DNA from: DATHWB01 sp040905965
Lineage (GTDB): Bacteria; Actinomycetota; Acidimicrobiia; Spongiisociales; ZC4RG35
Assembly (NCBI GenBank): GCA_040905965.1
Contig: JBBDQP010000098.1
Location: forward strand, 1 to 64,000
Length of the DNA stretch: 64,000 nt
Direction: 5' to 3'
The notes below the pieces were generated by a model, which made no database searches, was not told the DNA's origin, and saw nothing but the letters and a program-made list of their open reading frames with translations. Of the stretch, positions 16,961 to 25,667 are shown piece after piece. The first letter of the stretch is position 1. The number at the start of each line of letters is the position of its first letter. The translations under genes and the position numbers were made by a program.

Positions 16961-17842
16961 GTGGAACGAGGGACTGATCTGGTCAAGCGTGGGCTGGCCG
17001 ACATGCTCAAAGGCGGGGTGATCATGGACGTGGTCACCCCGGCAGAAGCGCGAGTCGCAGAAGAGGCGGGCGCCGTGGCGGTCATGGCTCTTGAGCGCGT
17101 GCCTTCCGACATCCGTCGGGATGGTGGAGTCGCCCGGATGTCCGACCCTTCCATGATCCAGGGAATCCAAGAAGCAGTGTCCATCCCGGTGATGGCCAAG
17201 GCACGGATCGGCCACTTCTACGAGGCGCGGGTGCTGGAAGCACTCGACGTCGACTACATCGACGAGTCAGAGGTGCTCACGCCGGCGGACGAATCCCATC
17301 ACATCGACAAGTGGGCGTTCACGACCCCGTTCGTGTGCGGTGCCAAGGATCTGGGGGAGGCGCTGCGACGCATCGGCGAGGGTGCGGCGATGATCCGTAC
17401 CAAGGGTGAGGCCGGAACAGGCAACGTCGTAGAGGCGGTCCGGCACATGCGCGAGATCACCTCCGGCATCCGGTGGCTCACCACGCTCGGCAACGAGCAG
17501 CTCATGACCGCTGCCCGAGACCTGCGGGCCCCTTACGCCCTGGTCAAGGAGGTGGCAGAGACGGGAAGGCTGCCTGTCGTGAACTTCGCTGCCGGGGGAA
17601 TCGCCACGCCCGCAGACGCCGCGCTGATGATGGCGCTCGGAGTCGACGGGGTGTTCGTCGGGTCCGGGATCTTCAAGAGTTCCAACCCCGAGCTCTTCGC
17701 CCGGGCGATCGTCGATGCCACGACCAACTGGGAGAGCCCCGAGATCGTCGCCAAAGTATCGGCCGGGCTCGGCGCCGCCATGCCCGGCATCGAGATGAGC
17801 ACGCTCGCCGAATCGGAGCAGCTCGCACGCAGAGGTTGGTGA
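16961..17842 (+). CDS. pdxS: Pyridoxal 5'-phosphate synthase lyase subunit
   Basis: 293 residues, a (beta/alpha)8 barrel that makes PLP from ribose 5-phosphate, glyceraldehyde 3-phosphate and ammonia supplied by PdxT. Catalytic residues align with Bacillus PdxS: Asp23, Lys80 (VMAKARIGH) that forms the ribose Schiff base, and Lys148 (RTKGEAGTG). GTG 16961 has AAAGGAG at 16949-16955, 5 nt upstream. TACCAT at 16931-16936 is a plausible -10, so this is a leadered transcript that can restart after pimA. pdxT follows by 4 nt. Confidence 0.96.
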   Translation: MERGTDLVKRGLADMLKGGVIMDVVTPAEARVAEEAGAVAVMALERVPSDIRRDGGVARMSDPSMIQGIQEAVSIPVMAKARIGHFYEARVLEALDVDYIDESEVLTPADESHHIDKWAFTTPFVCGAKDLGEALRRIGEGAAMIRTKGEAGTGNVVEAVRHMREITSGIRWLTTLGNEQLMTAARDLRAPYALVKEVAETGRLPVVNFAAGGIATPADAALMMALGVDGVFVGSGIFKSSNPELFARAIVDATTNWESPEIVAKVSAGLGAAMPGIEMSTLAESEQLARRGW

Positions 17843-17846
17843 GTCG

Positions 17847-18410
17847 ATGCCGGTCGTGGGCGTCCTCGCATTGCAGGGCGACTTCCGAGAGCACCTGAGC
17901 GTTCTCGCCGGGCTGGGTGTCCAAGCTCGGCCGGTTCGTCTGCCCGAACACCTCGCCGGTGTGGACGCACTCGTGATGCCAGGCGGGGAGTCGACGACGA
18001 TTGGCAAGCTCGCGGTGCGCTGGGGACTGTTCGAGCCGCTCAGGGATCTGATCGGAGGAGGTCTTCCCACGTTGGGCACCTGTGCGGGGCTGATATTCGC
18101 TTCCTCCGCCGTCACGGAAGGTGACCAGCACCTCCTCGGAGTTCTCGACGTGGTTGTCCAGCGCAATGCGTTCGGGCGGCAGAACGATTCCTTCGAGGCA
18201 GACATCGAAGTCGAGGGGCTTGACCGTCCCTTTCACGCCGTTTTCATCCGCGCTCCGTGGGTGGCGAAGGTCGGAGGTGCGGTGGACGTGTTGGCGACCA
18301 TCGACGACCATCCGGTCATGGTGCGCCAGGGGTCGATCCTCGGCGTGTCGTTCCATCCCGAACTCACCGACGACACCCGCATCCATGAGATGCTTCTCGA
18401 CCTGATCTGA
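17847..18410 (+). CDS. pdxT: Pyridoxal 5'-phosphate synthase glutaminase subunit
   Basis: 187 residues of the class I glutaminase fold that feeds ammonia to PdxS. Visible are PGGEST (substrate contact), the nucleophile Cys in GTCAG near residue 78, RNAFGRQNDSFE, and the His-Glu of the triad in SFHPEL near the C-terminus. It is full length. It lies 4 nt after pdxS and 12 nt before yebC, which keeps its own GAGGA ribosome site. Confidence 0.95.
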   Translation: MPVVGVLALQGDFREHLSVLAGLGVQARPVRLPEHLAGVDALVMPGGESTTIGKLAVRWGLFEPLRDLIGGGLPTLGTCAGLIFASSAVTEGDQHLLGVLDVVVQRNAFGRQNDSFEADIEVEGLDRPFHAVFIRAPWVAKVGGAVDVLATIDDHPVMVRQGSILGVSFHPELTDDTRIHEMLLDLI

Positions 18411-18422
18411 ACGAGGAACACA

Positions 18423-19166
18423 ATGGCCGGACATTCCAAATGGGCGAACATCAAACACCGAAAGGGTCGCCAGGATGCGGCGCGGGGCAAGCTCTTCGCG
18501 AAGCTCGCCAGAGCCATCGAACAGGCGGCCCGTGAGGGTGGTGGCGACCCGACGATGAACATCTCGCTCGCCAACGCCATTGCCAAGGCGAAGGCGGCCT
18601 CGATGCCGAACGACAACATCGACCGGGCGGTCAAGCGAGGTTCGGGCGAAGGCGGCGACGCCGTGGCATACGAGGAGACCTGGTACGAAGGGTATGGGCC
18701 TGGTGGTGTGGCGGTCTACATCCACGTTCTCACAGACAACCGCAACCGCGCCGCCTCCGACGTGCGGGCGACGATGACCCGCAACAACGGGAACCTGGGC
18801 GAACCGGGATCGGTCGGTTATCTCTTCAGTCAGCGCGGGTTGATCGTGGCTCGGGGCGACGAGGACACCGTCATGCTGACCGCCCTCGAATCGGGGGCAG
18901 ACGATGTTCGCGAGTCGGGCGATTCGTTCGAGATCGAATCGGCGCCCAACGCGCTTGAGGCATTGCGCGAGGCGCTCGAATCCGCCGGGGTGGAAGTCGA
19001 GTCTGCAGACGTGACGCAGGTGCCGTCGACGACCATCGCCGTCGACGCCGAAGGGGCAGGCAAGATCTTCCGACTGATCGACGCCCTTGAAGACCTCGAC
19101 GACGTCCAGGAGGTCTTCGCCAATTTTGACGTCTCCGACGAGATCATGGAGCAACTCGCAGGCTGA
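18423..19166 (+). CDS. yebC: YebC/PmpR family protein
   Basis: 247 residues beginning with the hallmark AGHSKWANIKHRK and containing MPNDNIDRA and YEGYGPGGVA. YebC-family proteins bind DNA as regulators (PmpR) or act on stalled ribosomes as polyproline translation factors; which role applies here is not visible. It sits between pdxST and ruvCAB, its usual place in actinobacteria and many other phyla. GAGGA lies 6 nt before the ATG. Confidence 0.93.
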   Translation: MAGHSKWANIKHRKGRQDAARGKLFAKLARAIEQAAREGGGDPTMNISLANAIAKAKAASMPNDNIDRAVKRGSGEGGDAVAYEETWYEGYGPGGVAVYIHVLTDNRNRAASDVRATMTRNNGNLGEPGSVGYLFSQRGLIVARGDEDTVMLTALESGADDVRESGDSFEIESAPNALEALREALESAGVEVESADVTQVPSTTIAVDAEGAGKIFRLIDALEDLDDVQEVFANFDVSDEIMEQLAG

Positions 19167-19203
19167 GCCGCCCGGTCGGAGACGACTCGTCTTGAATAGG
19201 CGG

Positions 19204-19635
19204 ATGCGGACATTGCTCCTCGTCATCCACATCGGGGCGGCTGCCGCCTGGTTCGGGCACAAGCTCACCATTCCGCGAGAGATCCGCAGTTCGCTTGCCA
19301 CCGGTGGCGCTGTCGCAGAGGCGATGGTGCAGCGTCTCTCGGTCACGGCCCGCCTCGGAATCGCGGCCGCCGTCGTCACCGTCCTGAGCGGGATCGGACT
19401 CCTGTGGAGTGCAGGGTGGACCGCGTCGGCGGTGCTCGGCGTCGGGATCATGGCGGCGGTCGGTGCAGTCGCGGTAGGGGCGGGTGCCGCCCGTCCGGCC
19501 TGGGTCGGGCTGGTGTCGGCTGTCGAGGACGGAGATCTGGCGCTCGCGGGCGCGTTCGGCCGACGATTCGCACGCTTCCTCCACCTCGAGAATCTCCTGT
19601 GGCTGGCGGCCTTGGCGGCGATGGTGGCCGGATGA
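19204..19635 (+). CDS. Uncharacterised small four-helix membrane protein
   Basis: 143 residues, with hydrophobic segments at about 1-17, 50-69, 75-95 and 126-142. His9 sits in the first helix (VIHIGAAAAWFG) and His127 before the last, an arrangement seen in DUF2269/CopD-like heme or copper membrane proteins, but similarity is only in pattern. ATG 19204 is used; a TTG at 19192 with GGAG upstream is an alternative. It is probably co-transcribed after yebC. No function is assigned. Confidence 0.6.
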   Translation: MRTLLLVIHIGAAAAWFGHKLTIPREIRSSLATGGAVAEAMVQRLSVTARLGIAAAVVTVLSGIGLLWSAGWTASAVLGVGIMAAVGAVAVGAGAARPAWVGLVSAVEDGDLALAGAFGRRFARFLHLENLLWLAALAAMVAG

Positions 19636-19669
19636 CGGCCGGTGACACGGAACTGACCGACCGACCATC

Positions 19670-19675
19670 TACCCT
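19670..19675 (+). promoter_or_regulatory. -10 hexamer for ruvC unit
   Basis: TACCCT ends 9 nt before the ruvC ATG at 19685; no ribosome site follows it. Confidence 0.4.
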
Positions 19676-19684
19676 GTCGTACAC

Positions 19685-20173
19685 ATGTTCGTCCTCGGTA
19701 TCGATCCTGGTCTGACCCGGACCGGCTACGGCCTCGTCCGCCGCGGTCGCGTGCTCGAGGCTGTTGCCGCGGGTGTCATCCGCACGGATCCTGAGCAGTC
19801 GATGGCATCGCGGCTCCTGGAACTCGAACGCGACCTGTCTGCGGTGATCGCCGAGCATCAGCCCGAGGTCGTCGCCATCGAACGAATCTTCACGAACAAG
19901 AATCGGCAGACGGCCATCTCCGTCGGACGGGCGTCGGGCGTTGCGATGGTCGTGGCAGCCCGGGCGGGTCTGGAGGTCGCCGAATACAGCCCGAACGAAG
20001 TGAAACTCGCCGTCGCCGGTGACGGATCTGCGACGAAGGCCGGCGTGGCGTCGATGGTGGCTCGACGACTGGCGCTCGGCGCATTGGCCGGTCCAGCCGA
20101 TGTGACCGATGCGCTGGCAATCGCAATCTGTCACATCCAGAGCATCAGGCTCCCGGCGAGGGCGCCGCGATGA
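19685..20173 (+). CDS. ruvC: Holliday junction resolvase RuvC
   Basis: 162 residues. First acidic catalytic residue is Asp7 in GIDPGLTRTGYG; the second is Glu in AIERIF, and the C-terminal DVTDAL carries the remaining acids of the RNase H-like site. It cuts four-way junctions produced by RuvAB branch migration. The ATG overlaps nothing upstream, and TACCCT lies 9 nt away. Its stop overlaps ruvA (ATGA). Confidence 0.95.
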   Translation: MFVLGIDPGLTRTGYGLVRRGRVLEAVAAGVIRTDPEQSMASRLLELERDLSAVIAEHQPEVVAIERIFTNKNRQTAISVGRASGVAMVVAARAGLEVAEYSPNEVKLAVAGDGSATKAGVASMVARRLALGALAGPADVTDALAIAICHIQSIRLPARAPR

Positions 20174-20733
20174 TCGGCCAGCTCCGGGGGAGGGTGGCAG
20201 CCATCGAAGGCGACCGGATCGTCCTCGACGTCGCCGGCGTCGGATACGAGATCCACGTGACGCCGAAGACGGCCGCGGCGGTCGGACAACCGGGTGACGA
20301 AGCGACCATCGCCACCCATCTCCACGTACGTGACGACGCCCTCGTCCTGTATGGATTCTCCACTTCCGGGGACCGCGAGCTGTTCAAGATCCTCCTCAGC
20401 GCCCAGGGTGTCGGCCCGCGCGTCGCGCTCGGCATCCTCGGGGTGTTCTCGGCCGATGCCCTCAGACGGGTCGTCGCCTCCGAGGACGTCGATGCCCTGA
20501 CCCAGGTTCCCGGTATCGGCAAGCGCACCGCCCAGCGAATCGTGTTGGATCTCAAACCGCGCATCGCCGACATGGAGGCCGACATCGTGAGCGGCGACGG
20601 AAGTCAGGTTCGGCAGGCGCTCGAACAGTTGGGATACTCCGCTGTTGAGATCAGGGAAGCCATGACCGAAGTCGACTCCGACGCTGTTGTCACCGAACAG
20701 ATCCGTTCCGCGCTCCGGTTGCTCGGCCGATGA
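20170..20733 (+). CDS. ruvA: Holliday junction branch migration protein RuvA
   Basis: 187 residues: OB-fold N-terminal domain, two helix-hairpin-helix repeats (GVGPRVALGIL near 79 and VPGIGKRTAQRIV near 113), a linker, and a C-terminal domain that binds RuvB. RuvA tetramers hold the Holliday junction open. Starts in an ATGA overlap with ruvC and ends in one with ruvB. Confidence 0.95.
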   Translation: MIGQLRGRVAAIEGDRIVLDVAGVGYEIHVTPKTAAAVGQPGDEATIATHLHVRDDALVLYGFSTSGDRELFKILLSAQGVGPRVALGILGVFSADALRRVVASEDVDALTQVPGIGKRTAQRIVLDLKPRIADMEADIVSGDGSQVRQALEQLGYSAVEIREAMTEVDSDAVVTEQIRSALRLLGR

Positions 20734-21755
20734 GGGAGGAAGGGCTGCTGGGTGTCGCGGTCGATCCGATCGACGATCCGTTCGAGATGACGTTGCGGCC
20801 GGCGTCGCTCGACGAGTTTGTCGGACAGCAGATGGTCAAGGAGCGCCTGCGCATCTCAGTGGAGGCTGCCCGCGCACTGAGCAAGCCGCTCGATCATGTG
20901 CTGCTCTCCGGACCCCCCGGTCTGGGCAAGACATCCCTGGCCTGGATCATCGCCCACGAGCTGGGTGCCTCGATCCTGAAGACCTCAGGCCCTGCTCTGG
21001 AGCGGCCGGGTGACCTTGCCGCCATCCTCTCGAATCTCAATCCGGGCGACGTCTTCTTCATCGACGAGATTCACAGGCTGCCGAGGCAGGTCGAGGAAGT
21101 GCTCTATCCCGCCATGGAGGACTTCGAACTCGACATCGTGCTCGGTAAGGGTCCGGCTGCCAGTTCGATCCGTCTCGACTTGCCCCCCTTCACTCTGGTC
21201 GGGGCAACAACCCGGATCGGAACCGTGTCGGCACCTCTCCGCGACCGCTTCGGACTGGTCGAGCGCATCGACTACTACACGACGTCCGACCTCGAACTGA
21301 TCGTTCGACGATCCGCCTCCATCCTGGGCGCCGACGTCGACGAAGGCGGAGCCAAGGCGATCGCCCGCCGCAGCCGAGGCACCGCCCGCATCGCCAACCG
21401 ACTGCTCGCCAGGGTCAACGACTATGCCGTCGCCCGCGGCGACGGGACTGTGCGGGAAGGCGTGGCCGATGAGGCGCTGGCCGTCTACGAGATCGACGAT
21501 TTGGGTCTCGACAAGGTGGACAGGGCGATCCTCGATGCGATCGTCAACCGGTTCTCCGGGGGACCGGTCGGGCTCGGCACGCTCGCGATCGCAGTGGGCG
21601 AGGAGCAGGAGACCGTCGAGGACGCATACGAACCCTTTCTGCTGCAACTGGGACTCATCCAGCGGACGCCTCGCGGCCGGGTGGCCACGGTCAGGGCGTA
21701 CCGGCACCTGGGCTTCGAACCCCCCGCCTCAGGGCATCCGACGCTCGACCTCTGA
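20730..21755 (+). CDS. ruvB: Holliday junction branch migration ATPase RuvB
   Basis: 341 residues, an AAA+ motor with Walker A GPPGLGKTSL, Walker B FFIDEIHR, sensor 1 GATTR and the C-terminal winged helix (GGPVGLGTLA to RTPRGRVAT). It drives branch migration with RuvA. Full length. ATGA overlap with ruvA and a 1-nt TGATG overlap with queA suggest translational coupling through the whole string. Confidence 0.97.
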   Translation: MREEGLLGVAVDPIDDPFEMTLRPASLDEFVGQQMVKERLRISVEAARALSKPLDHVLLSGPPGLGKTSLAWIIAHELGASILKTSGPALERPGDLAAILSNLNPGDVFFIDEIHRLPRQVEEVLYPAMEDFELDIVLGKGPAASSIRLDLPPFTLVGATTRIGTVSAPLRDRFGLVERIDYYTTSDLELIVRRSASILGADVDEGGAKAIARRSRGTARIANRLLARVNDYAVARGDGTVREGVADEALAVYEIDDLGLDKVDRAILDAIVNRFSGGPVGLGTLAIAVGEEQETVEDAYEPFLLQLGLIQRTPRGRVATVRAYRHLGFEPPASGHPTLDL

Positions 21756-22756
21756 TGCGGGTCGAGGAGTTCCGATACGAACTGCCGGACGCGGCGATCG
21801 CCCAACACCCGGTGGAGCCGCGTGACTCGGCGCGATTGCTCGACACTCGTGACGGGACCGACCATCGCTTCGCCGATCTCGCCGCCCGGCTCGAACCAGG
21901 TGATCTCGTCGTCGTGAACACCACGAGGGTGCGACATGCCAGGCTGGTCGGAAGCCGGTCGGAGACAGGGGGCAGGATCGAGTTGCTCCTGCTGACTCGA
22001 CGACCGACCGGCGGTTGGAGCGCGTTGGCCGCCCCGGCTCGCCGTCTTCGGCCGGGCGTCAGCCTGGAGTTCGGCCCGCTCACCGCGACCGTCACGGATG
22101 GACCGGTCGACGGCATCGTCGGGGTCGAGTTCGATGACGAGCGGCTCATCGACTCGGTGGGAATGGTTCCGCTTCCGCCGTACATCACCGAAGAACTTGC
22201 CGACCCGGGGCGGTATCAAACGATCTTTGCCGACCACCCTGGCTCAGCCGCCGCACCGACCGCCGGGTTGCACTTCACCCAACGGGTCCTCGACCGCCTC
22301 GCCACCCGGGGGATCGAGCTGGCCACCGTCGAACTCGACGTGGGGATCGGGACGTTTCGGCCGATCACCGCAGACGACATCTCCGATCACGTGATGCATC
22401 GTGAACGATGTTCGATACCGCGGGCAACGACGGATGCGATCGCGGCGACGAGAGCGAGAAGCGGACGGGTCGTCGCAATCGGGACGACCACGGTGCGAAC
22501 ACTCGAGACGTTCGGCCAGAAGGATGGAACTGTCGTGACGGGTGAGACCGAAACCGATCTGTTCTTGCGACCCGGCAGTACGTTTCGGGTCGTCGATGTA
22601 CTCGTCACCAACTTCCACGTCCCCGGATCCTCGCTTCTCGTGATGCTGGCAGGCTTCATGGGTGAGGGTTGGCGCGACGCGTACGCCACGGCACTGGATC
22701 GCGGATACCGGTTCCTGAGTTTTGGTGACGCCATGCTTGCGGAGCGCCGCAGGTGA
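21755..22756 (+). CDS. queA: tRNA preQ1 ribosyltransferase-isomerase
   Basis: 333 residues. Transfers and isomerises the ribosyl group of S-adenosylmethionine onto preQ1 in tRNA, giving epoxyqueuosine. Recognised by HPVEPRDSARLL near the start, TAGLHFT, ELDVGIGTFRP and the C-terminal TNFHVPGSSLLVMLAGF. It forms a queuosine pair with tgt, which acts one step earlier and overlaps it by 4 nt. Confidence 0.95.
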   Translation: MRVEEFRYELPDAAIAQHPVEPRDSARLLDTRDGTDHRFADLAARLEPGDLVVVNTTRVRHARLVGSRSETGGRIELLLLTRRPTGGWSALAAPARRLRPGVSLEFGPLTATVTDGPVDGIVGVEFDDERLIDSVGMVPLPPYITEELADPGRYQTIFADHPGSAAAPTAGLHFTQRVLDRLATRGIELATVELDVGIGTFRPITADDISDHVMHRERCSIPRATTDAIAATRARSGRVVAIGTTTVRTLETFGQKDGTVVTGETETDLFLRPGSTFRVVDVLVTNFHVPGSSLLVMLAGFMGEGWRDAYATALDRGYRFLSFGDAMLAERRR

Positions 22757-23874
22757 ACGCCGCGCCCTTCACCACCAATGCGGTTGACGGCGACGCTCGC
22801 GCCGGTGTGCTCGACCTGACGCATGGCTCGGTGCAGACGCCCGCCTTCATGCCGGTCGGCACCCGGGCAGTGGTCAAAGGTCTCGACGCGGCCGATCTCG
22901 CCGAAGTGGGAGCTCAGATGGTGCTCTCCAACACCTATCACTTGATGTTGCGTCCCGGTGCGGAAGCGGTAGCCGCGATGGGCGGTCTCGGCGCGTTCCA
23001 GGGTTGGAAGGGTCCGACCCTCACCGACTCCGGTGGGTATCAGGTGTTCTCGCTGGACCCGACGATCACCGAAGACGAGGCCGTGTTTCGATCGACCTAC
23101 GACGGATCCGAAGTCCGACTCTCGCCCGAGGAGTCGATGCGGGTCCAGCAGTTGCTCGGCGCCGACGTGGCCATGGTGCTCGACGTGCTCATCGGATTGC
23201 CCGCCGAGAGGGAGGCGGTCGAATCCGCTCTCGAGCAGACGTTGCGGTGGTCGGAGAGGGCGCTGGCCGTGCACGACCGATCAGACCAGGCACTGTTCGG
23301 AATTGTCCAGGGCGGCGTGGATCCGGACTTCCGGGCGAAGAGCGCCCGGAGGACGGACGCGCTCGGTTTCGGGGGATTCGGGATCGGAGGACTGTCGGTC
23401 GGGGAGACCTCGGCGGAAAGAAACGTCGCGCTGGAGGCAACGGTGCCTGAACTCGCAACGGACAAGGTGCGGTACGTGATGGGCCTCGGCGATCCGGAAG
23501 GGGTTCTTGACGCCGTCGCCCGAGGCTGTGATCTCTTCGACTGTGTCTGGCCGACCCGCCTGGCTCGCCATGGCAGGGTTCTCACCCCCGATGGTGACTT
23601 CAACCTTCGCCGCGCCGAGTATGCGATCGATCCGCGGCCTTTGCACGAGGAGTGCCGGTGTCTGGCGTGCACCCAGGTCGGAAGGGGCTATCTCAGGCAC
23701 TTGCTCCTCGCCAAGGAGCTCACGGTGTTCCGCCTGCTCTCCATCCACAACCTCACCTACACGCTGGATCTGATGGCGCAGACCCGAGCCGCGATCTCCG
23801 CCGGGCGGTTCTCGGATTTCTGCGGATCGGTTCGAGAACGGCGTTCGACTGGTGTCCTGGCGGGAGATGGGTAA
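22753..23874 (+). CDS. tgt: Queuine/preQ1 tRNA-guanine transglycosylase
   Basis: 373 residues, a TIM barrel that swaps guanine-34 for preQ1 in GUN-anticodon tRNAs. Zn ligands are the CRCLAC cluster (Cys-x-Cys-xx-Cys) followed by His in SIHNL. The catalytic region DSGGYQVFSL and the WPTRLARHG loop are intact. GTG start in a GTGA overlap with queA. Its TAA stop forms the first half of a hexamer before yajC, so a new transcript may begin there. Confidence 0.95.
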   Translation: MNAAPFTTNAVDGDARAGVLDLTHGSVQTPAFMPVGTRAVVKGLDAADLAEVGAQMVLSNTYHLMLRPGAEAVAAMGGLGAFQGWKGPTLTDSGGYQVFSLDPTITEDEAVFRSTYDGSEVRLSPEESMRVQQLLGADVAMVLDVLIGLPAEREAVESALEQTLRWSERALAVHDRSDQALFGIVQGGVDPDFRAKSARRTDALGFGGFGIGGLSVGETSAERNVALEATVPELATDKVRYVMGLGDPEGVLDAVARGCDLFDCVWPTRLARHGRVLTPDGDFNLRRAEYAIDPRPLHEECRCLACTQVGRGYLRHLLLAKELTVFRLLSIHNLTYTLDLMAQTRAAISAGRFSDFCGSVRERRSTGVLAGDG

Positions 23875-23877
23875 TCT
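23872..23877 (+). promoter_or_regulatory. -10 hexamer before yajC, built on the tgt stop codon
   Basis: TAATCT; its TAA is the tgt stop. It lies 33 nt before GTG 23911, giving a leader of about 27 nt that includes the AGGAG ribosome site at 23896-23900. Confidence 0.45.
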
Positions 23878-23910
23878 CGCCGTTCCCCCGGGACCAGGAG
23901 TTGACTCATC

Positions 23911-24207
23911 GTGTCCGAAATGATCGTTCTTGCCCAAGAAGCCACAGGAGGCGGTGGATCGTCGCTCTTCCTGCTGTTGATGCTCGGTGCCTTCGTGGTG
24001 CTCTTCATCCTTCCCCAGCGCAAGCGCAAGAAGCAGGTCGAATCCCTGCAGGCGGCACTCAGCGTGGGTGACGACGTGCAGACCATCGGCGGAGTCATCG
24101 GCAAGGTCATCTCCCTCGACGACGACACCGTCGTGATCGAGGTCGAGAGCGGTCGTCTCCGCTTCGCCCGCCGCGCGATTGCGTCGCGCACCGGCCTCGA
24201 AGTCTGA
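23911..24207 (+). CDS. yajC: Preprotein translocase accessory subunit YajC
   Basis: 98 residues: one membrane helix (about 19-35), the polar FILPQRKRKKQ segment after it, then a cytoplasmic domain with VGDDVQTIGGVIGKV, the family signature. YajC joins SecDF and YidC in the holo-translocon. GTG 23911 is preferred because AGGAG lies 10 nt upstream; ATG 23920 is an alternative. It precedes secD by 2 nt. Confidence 0.93.
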   Translation: MSEMIVLAQEATGGGGSSLFLLLMLGAFVVLFILPQRKRKKQVESLQAALSVGDDVQTIGGVIGKVISLDDDTVVIEVESGRLRFARRAIASRTGLEV

Positions 24208-24209
24208 GC

Positions 24210-25667
24210 ATGGGCCGGCGCGTCATCGGTCTCGTCATCGTGCTCGCCCTTGCGTGGGGCGGGCTCGGGGCGCTGACCGTCGCCGGCATCACGCCCCGGC
24301 TGGGACTCGACCTCCAGGGTGGGACCTCCGTGGTGCTCACCGCGCCGCCTGACACCGACGAGGAGGTGCTCGAAGTCGCGGTCGAGGTCATGCGAAACCG
24401 GATCGAGGACATCGGTGGCGTCCAGGAGCCCGAGATCGCCATCTCCGGCTCCAACACCGTCGTCGTCCAACTTCCCGGTGTCGAGGACGAGCGGAGGGCG
24501 CTCGATGCGATCGGTCAGACCGGTCAGCTCAGCTTCCGACCGGTGCTCGGAGAGACGCCCGGCGGCGTCGGTCCGCTCGCCGGTGACGACGCCCCTGCGG
24601 GAATCGATCCAGTGACCGGCCTGTCCATCGACGATGATCTCACCACCGAGTCCTACCTCGTCTACGAGCGAGCGAGCTTTCTCACCGGTGAAACGGTGTC
24701 GGCCGTGCTCCACCTTGGACCGGCGCAGTTGCTCGGCGGCGATGTGGCGTCGGCAGTACCGGGGTTCAACACCGCCAACGGTCAGTGGAGCGTCTCGCTC
24801 GGTCTGACAGGAGAGGGCGGTGAGATTTTCGCCGAGCTCACCGGGGAGGCAGCTCGCTACGGGCTGGGCGATCCGCGCCGACAGATTGCAATCGTCCTCG
24901 ACGGGGAGGTGCTGGCGGCACCGGAAGTCAACATCGACGTGAGCCCAGGGACCGGTATCACGGGTGGCCAGGCTTCGATCACCCTGGGAGCAACGCCAGA
25001 CGCCGAGCAGGAGGCACAGGACCTTGGCGTCGTGCTGCGGTACGGATCGCTGCCCGTGTCGTTCGAGCGCTCCTCTGTGTCGAAGGTGTCGGCCTCCCTC
25101 GGTACGGATTCGCTGCTGGTTGGGCTCTATGCCGGTGCCGCAGGTCTGGCGCTCGTCGCCATTCTGCTTCTTGTCTTCTATCGGGCGCTCGGCTTGGTCG
25201 CACTCGTGGGGCTCACCGTCTTCGGGTCCCTGCTCATTGGCATCTTCTCCGCGCTCGGGGCACTGGAGAGCTTCGGACTCACCCTCACGCTGGCCGGCGT
25301 GACCGGGATCATCGTGGCGGTGGGCATCACCGCTGACTCCTACATCGTCTACTTCGAACGGGTCAAGGATGAGGTCCGAGCCGGGGCGGATATGGAAACC
25401 GCAGTCACGGACGGATTCAAGGACGCCTATCGGACGATCTTGACCGCAGACACGGTCTCGCTGCTTGGTGCGGTGCTGTTGTACCTGTTGGCGGTCGGTG
25501 CGGTTCGAGGATTCGCGCTTGCCCTCGGAATCGCCACTGTTCTCGATCTCTTCGTCGCCCGCGTGTACACCAGGCGTGCCGTGTGGCTCCTCGGACGCTC
25601 TCGCCTCGGTGATGGCGGGGCGTTCTCGATCGCCGGTGCAGCCGGCGCGAAGGAGGCCACGTCATGA
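24210..25667 (+). CDS. secD: Protein translocase subunit SecD
   Basis: 485 residues: N-terminal membrane helix, GLDLQGGTSVVL signature, a large extracytoplasmic P1 domain (about 40-300), then five membrane helices of the RND-like permease region. With SecF it uses the proton gradient to pull secreted proteins off SecYEG. Length is typical for separate (unfused) SecD of actinobacteria, without a large insert. A 4-nt ATGA overlap links it to secF. Confidence 0.95.
   Translation: MGRRVIGLVIVLALAWGGLGALTVAGITPRLGLDLQGGTSVVLTAPPDTDEEVLEVAVEVMRNRIEDIGGVQEPEIAISGSNTVVVQLPGVEDERRALDAIGQTGQLSFRPVLGETPGGVGPLAGDDAPAGIDPVTGLSIDDDLTTESYLVYERASFLTGETVSAVLHLGPAQLLGGDVASAVPGFNTANGQWSVSLGLTGEGGEIFAELTGEAARYGLGDPRRQIAIVLDGEVLAAPEVNIDVSPGTGITGGQASITLGATPDAEQEAQDLGVVLRYGSLPVSFERSSVSKVSASLGTDSLLVGLYAGAAGLALVAILLLVFYRALGLVALVGLTVFGSLLIGIFSALGALESFGLTLTLAGVTGIIVAVGITADSYIVYFERVKDEVRAGADMETAVTDGFKDAYRTILTADTVSLLGAVLLYLLAVGAVRGFALALGIATVLDLFVARVYTRRAVWLLGRSRLGDGGAFSIAGAAGAKEATS

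Noticed and set aside
17673..19451. A 592-codon open frame on the minus strand opposite pdxS, pdxT and yebC
   Set aside because: It is the complement of three strongly recognised genes. Its translation is Arg/Pro/Gly-rich with no domain, as expected for antisense frames in GC-rich DNA.
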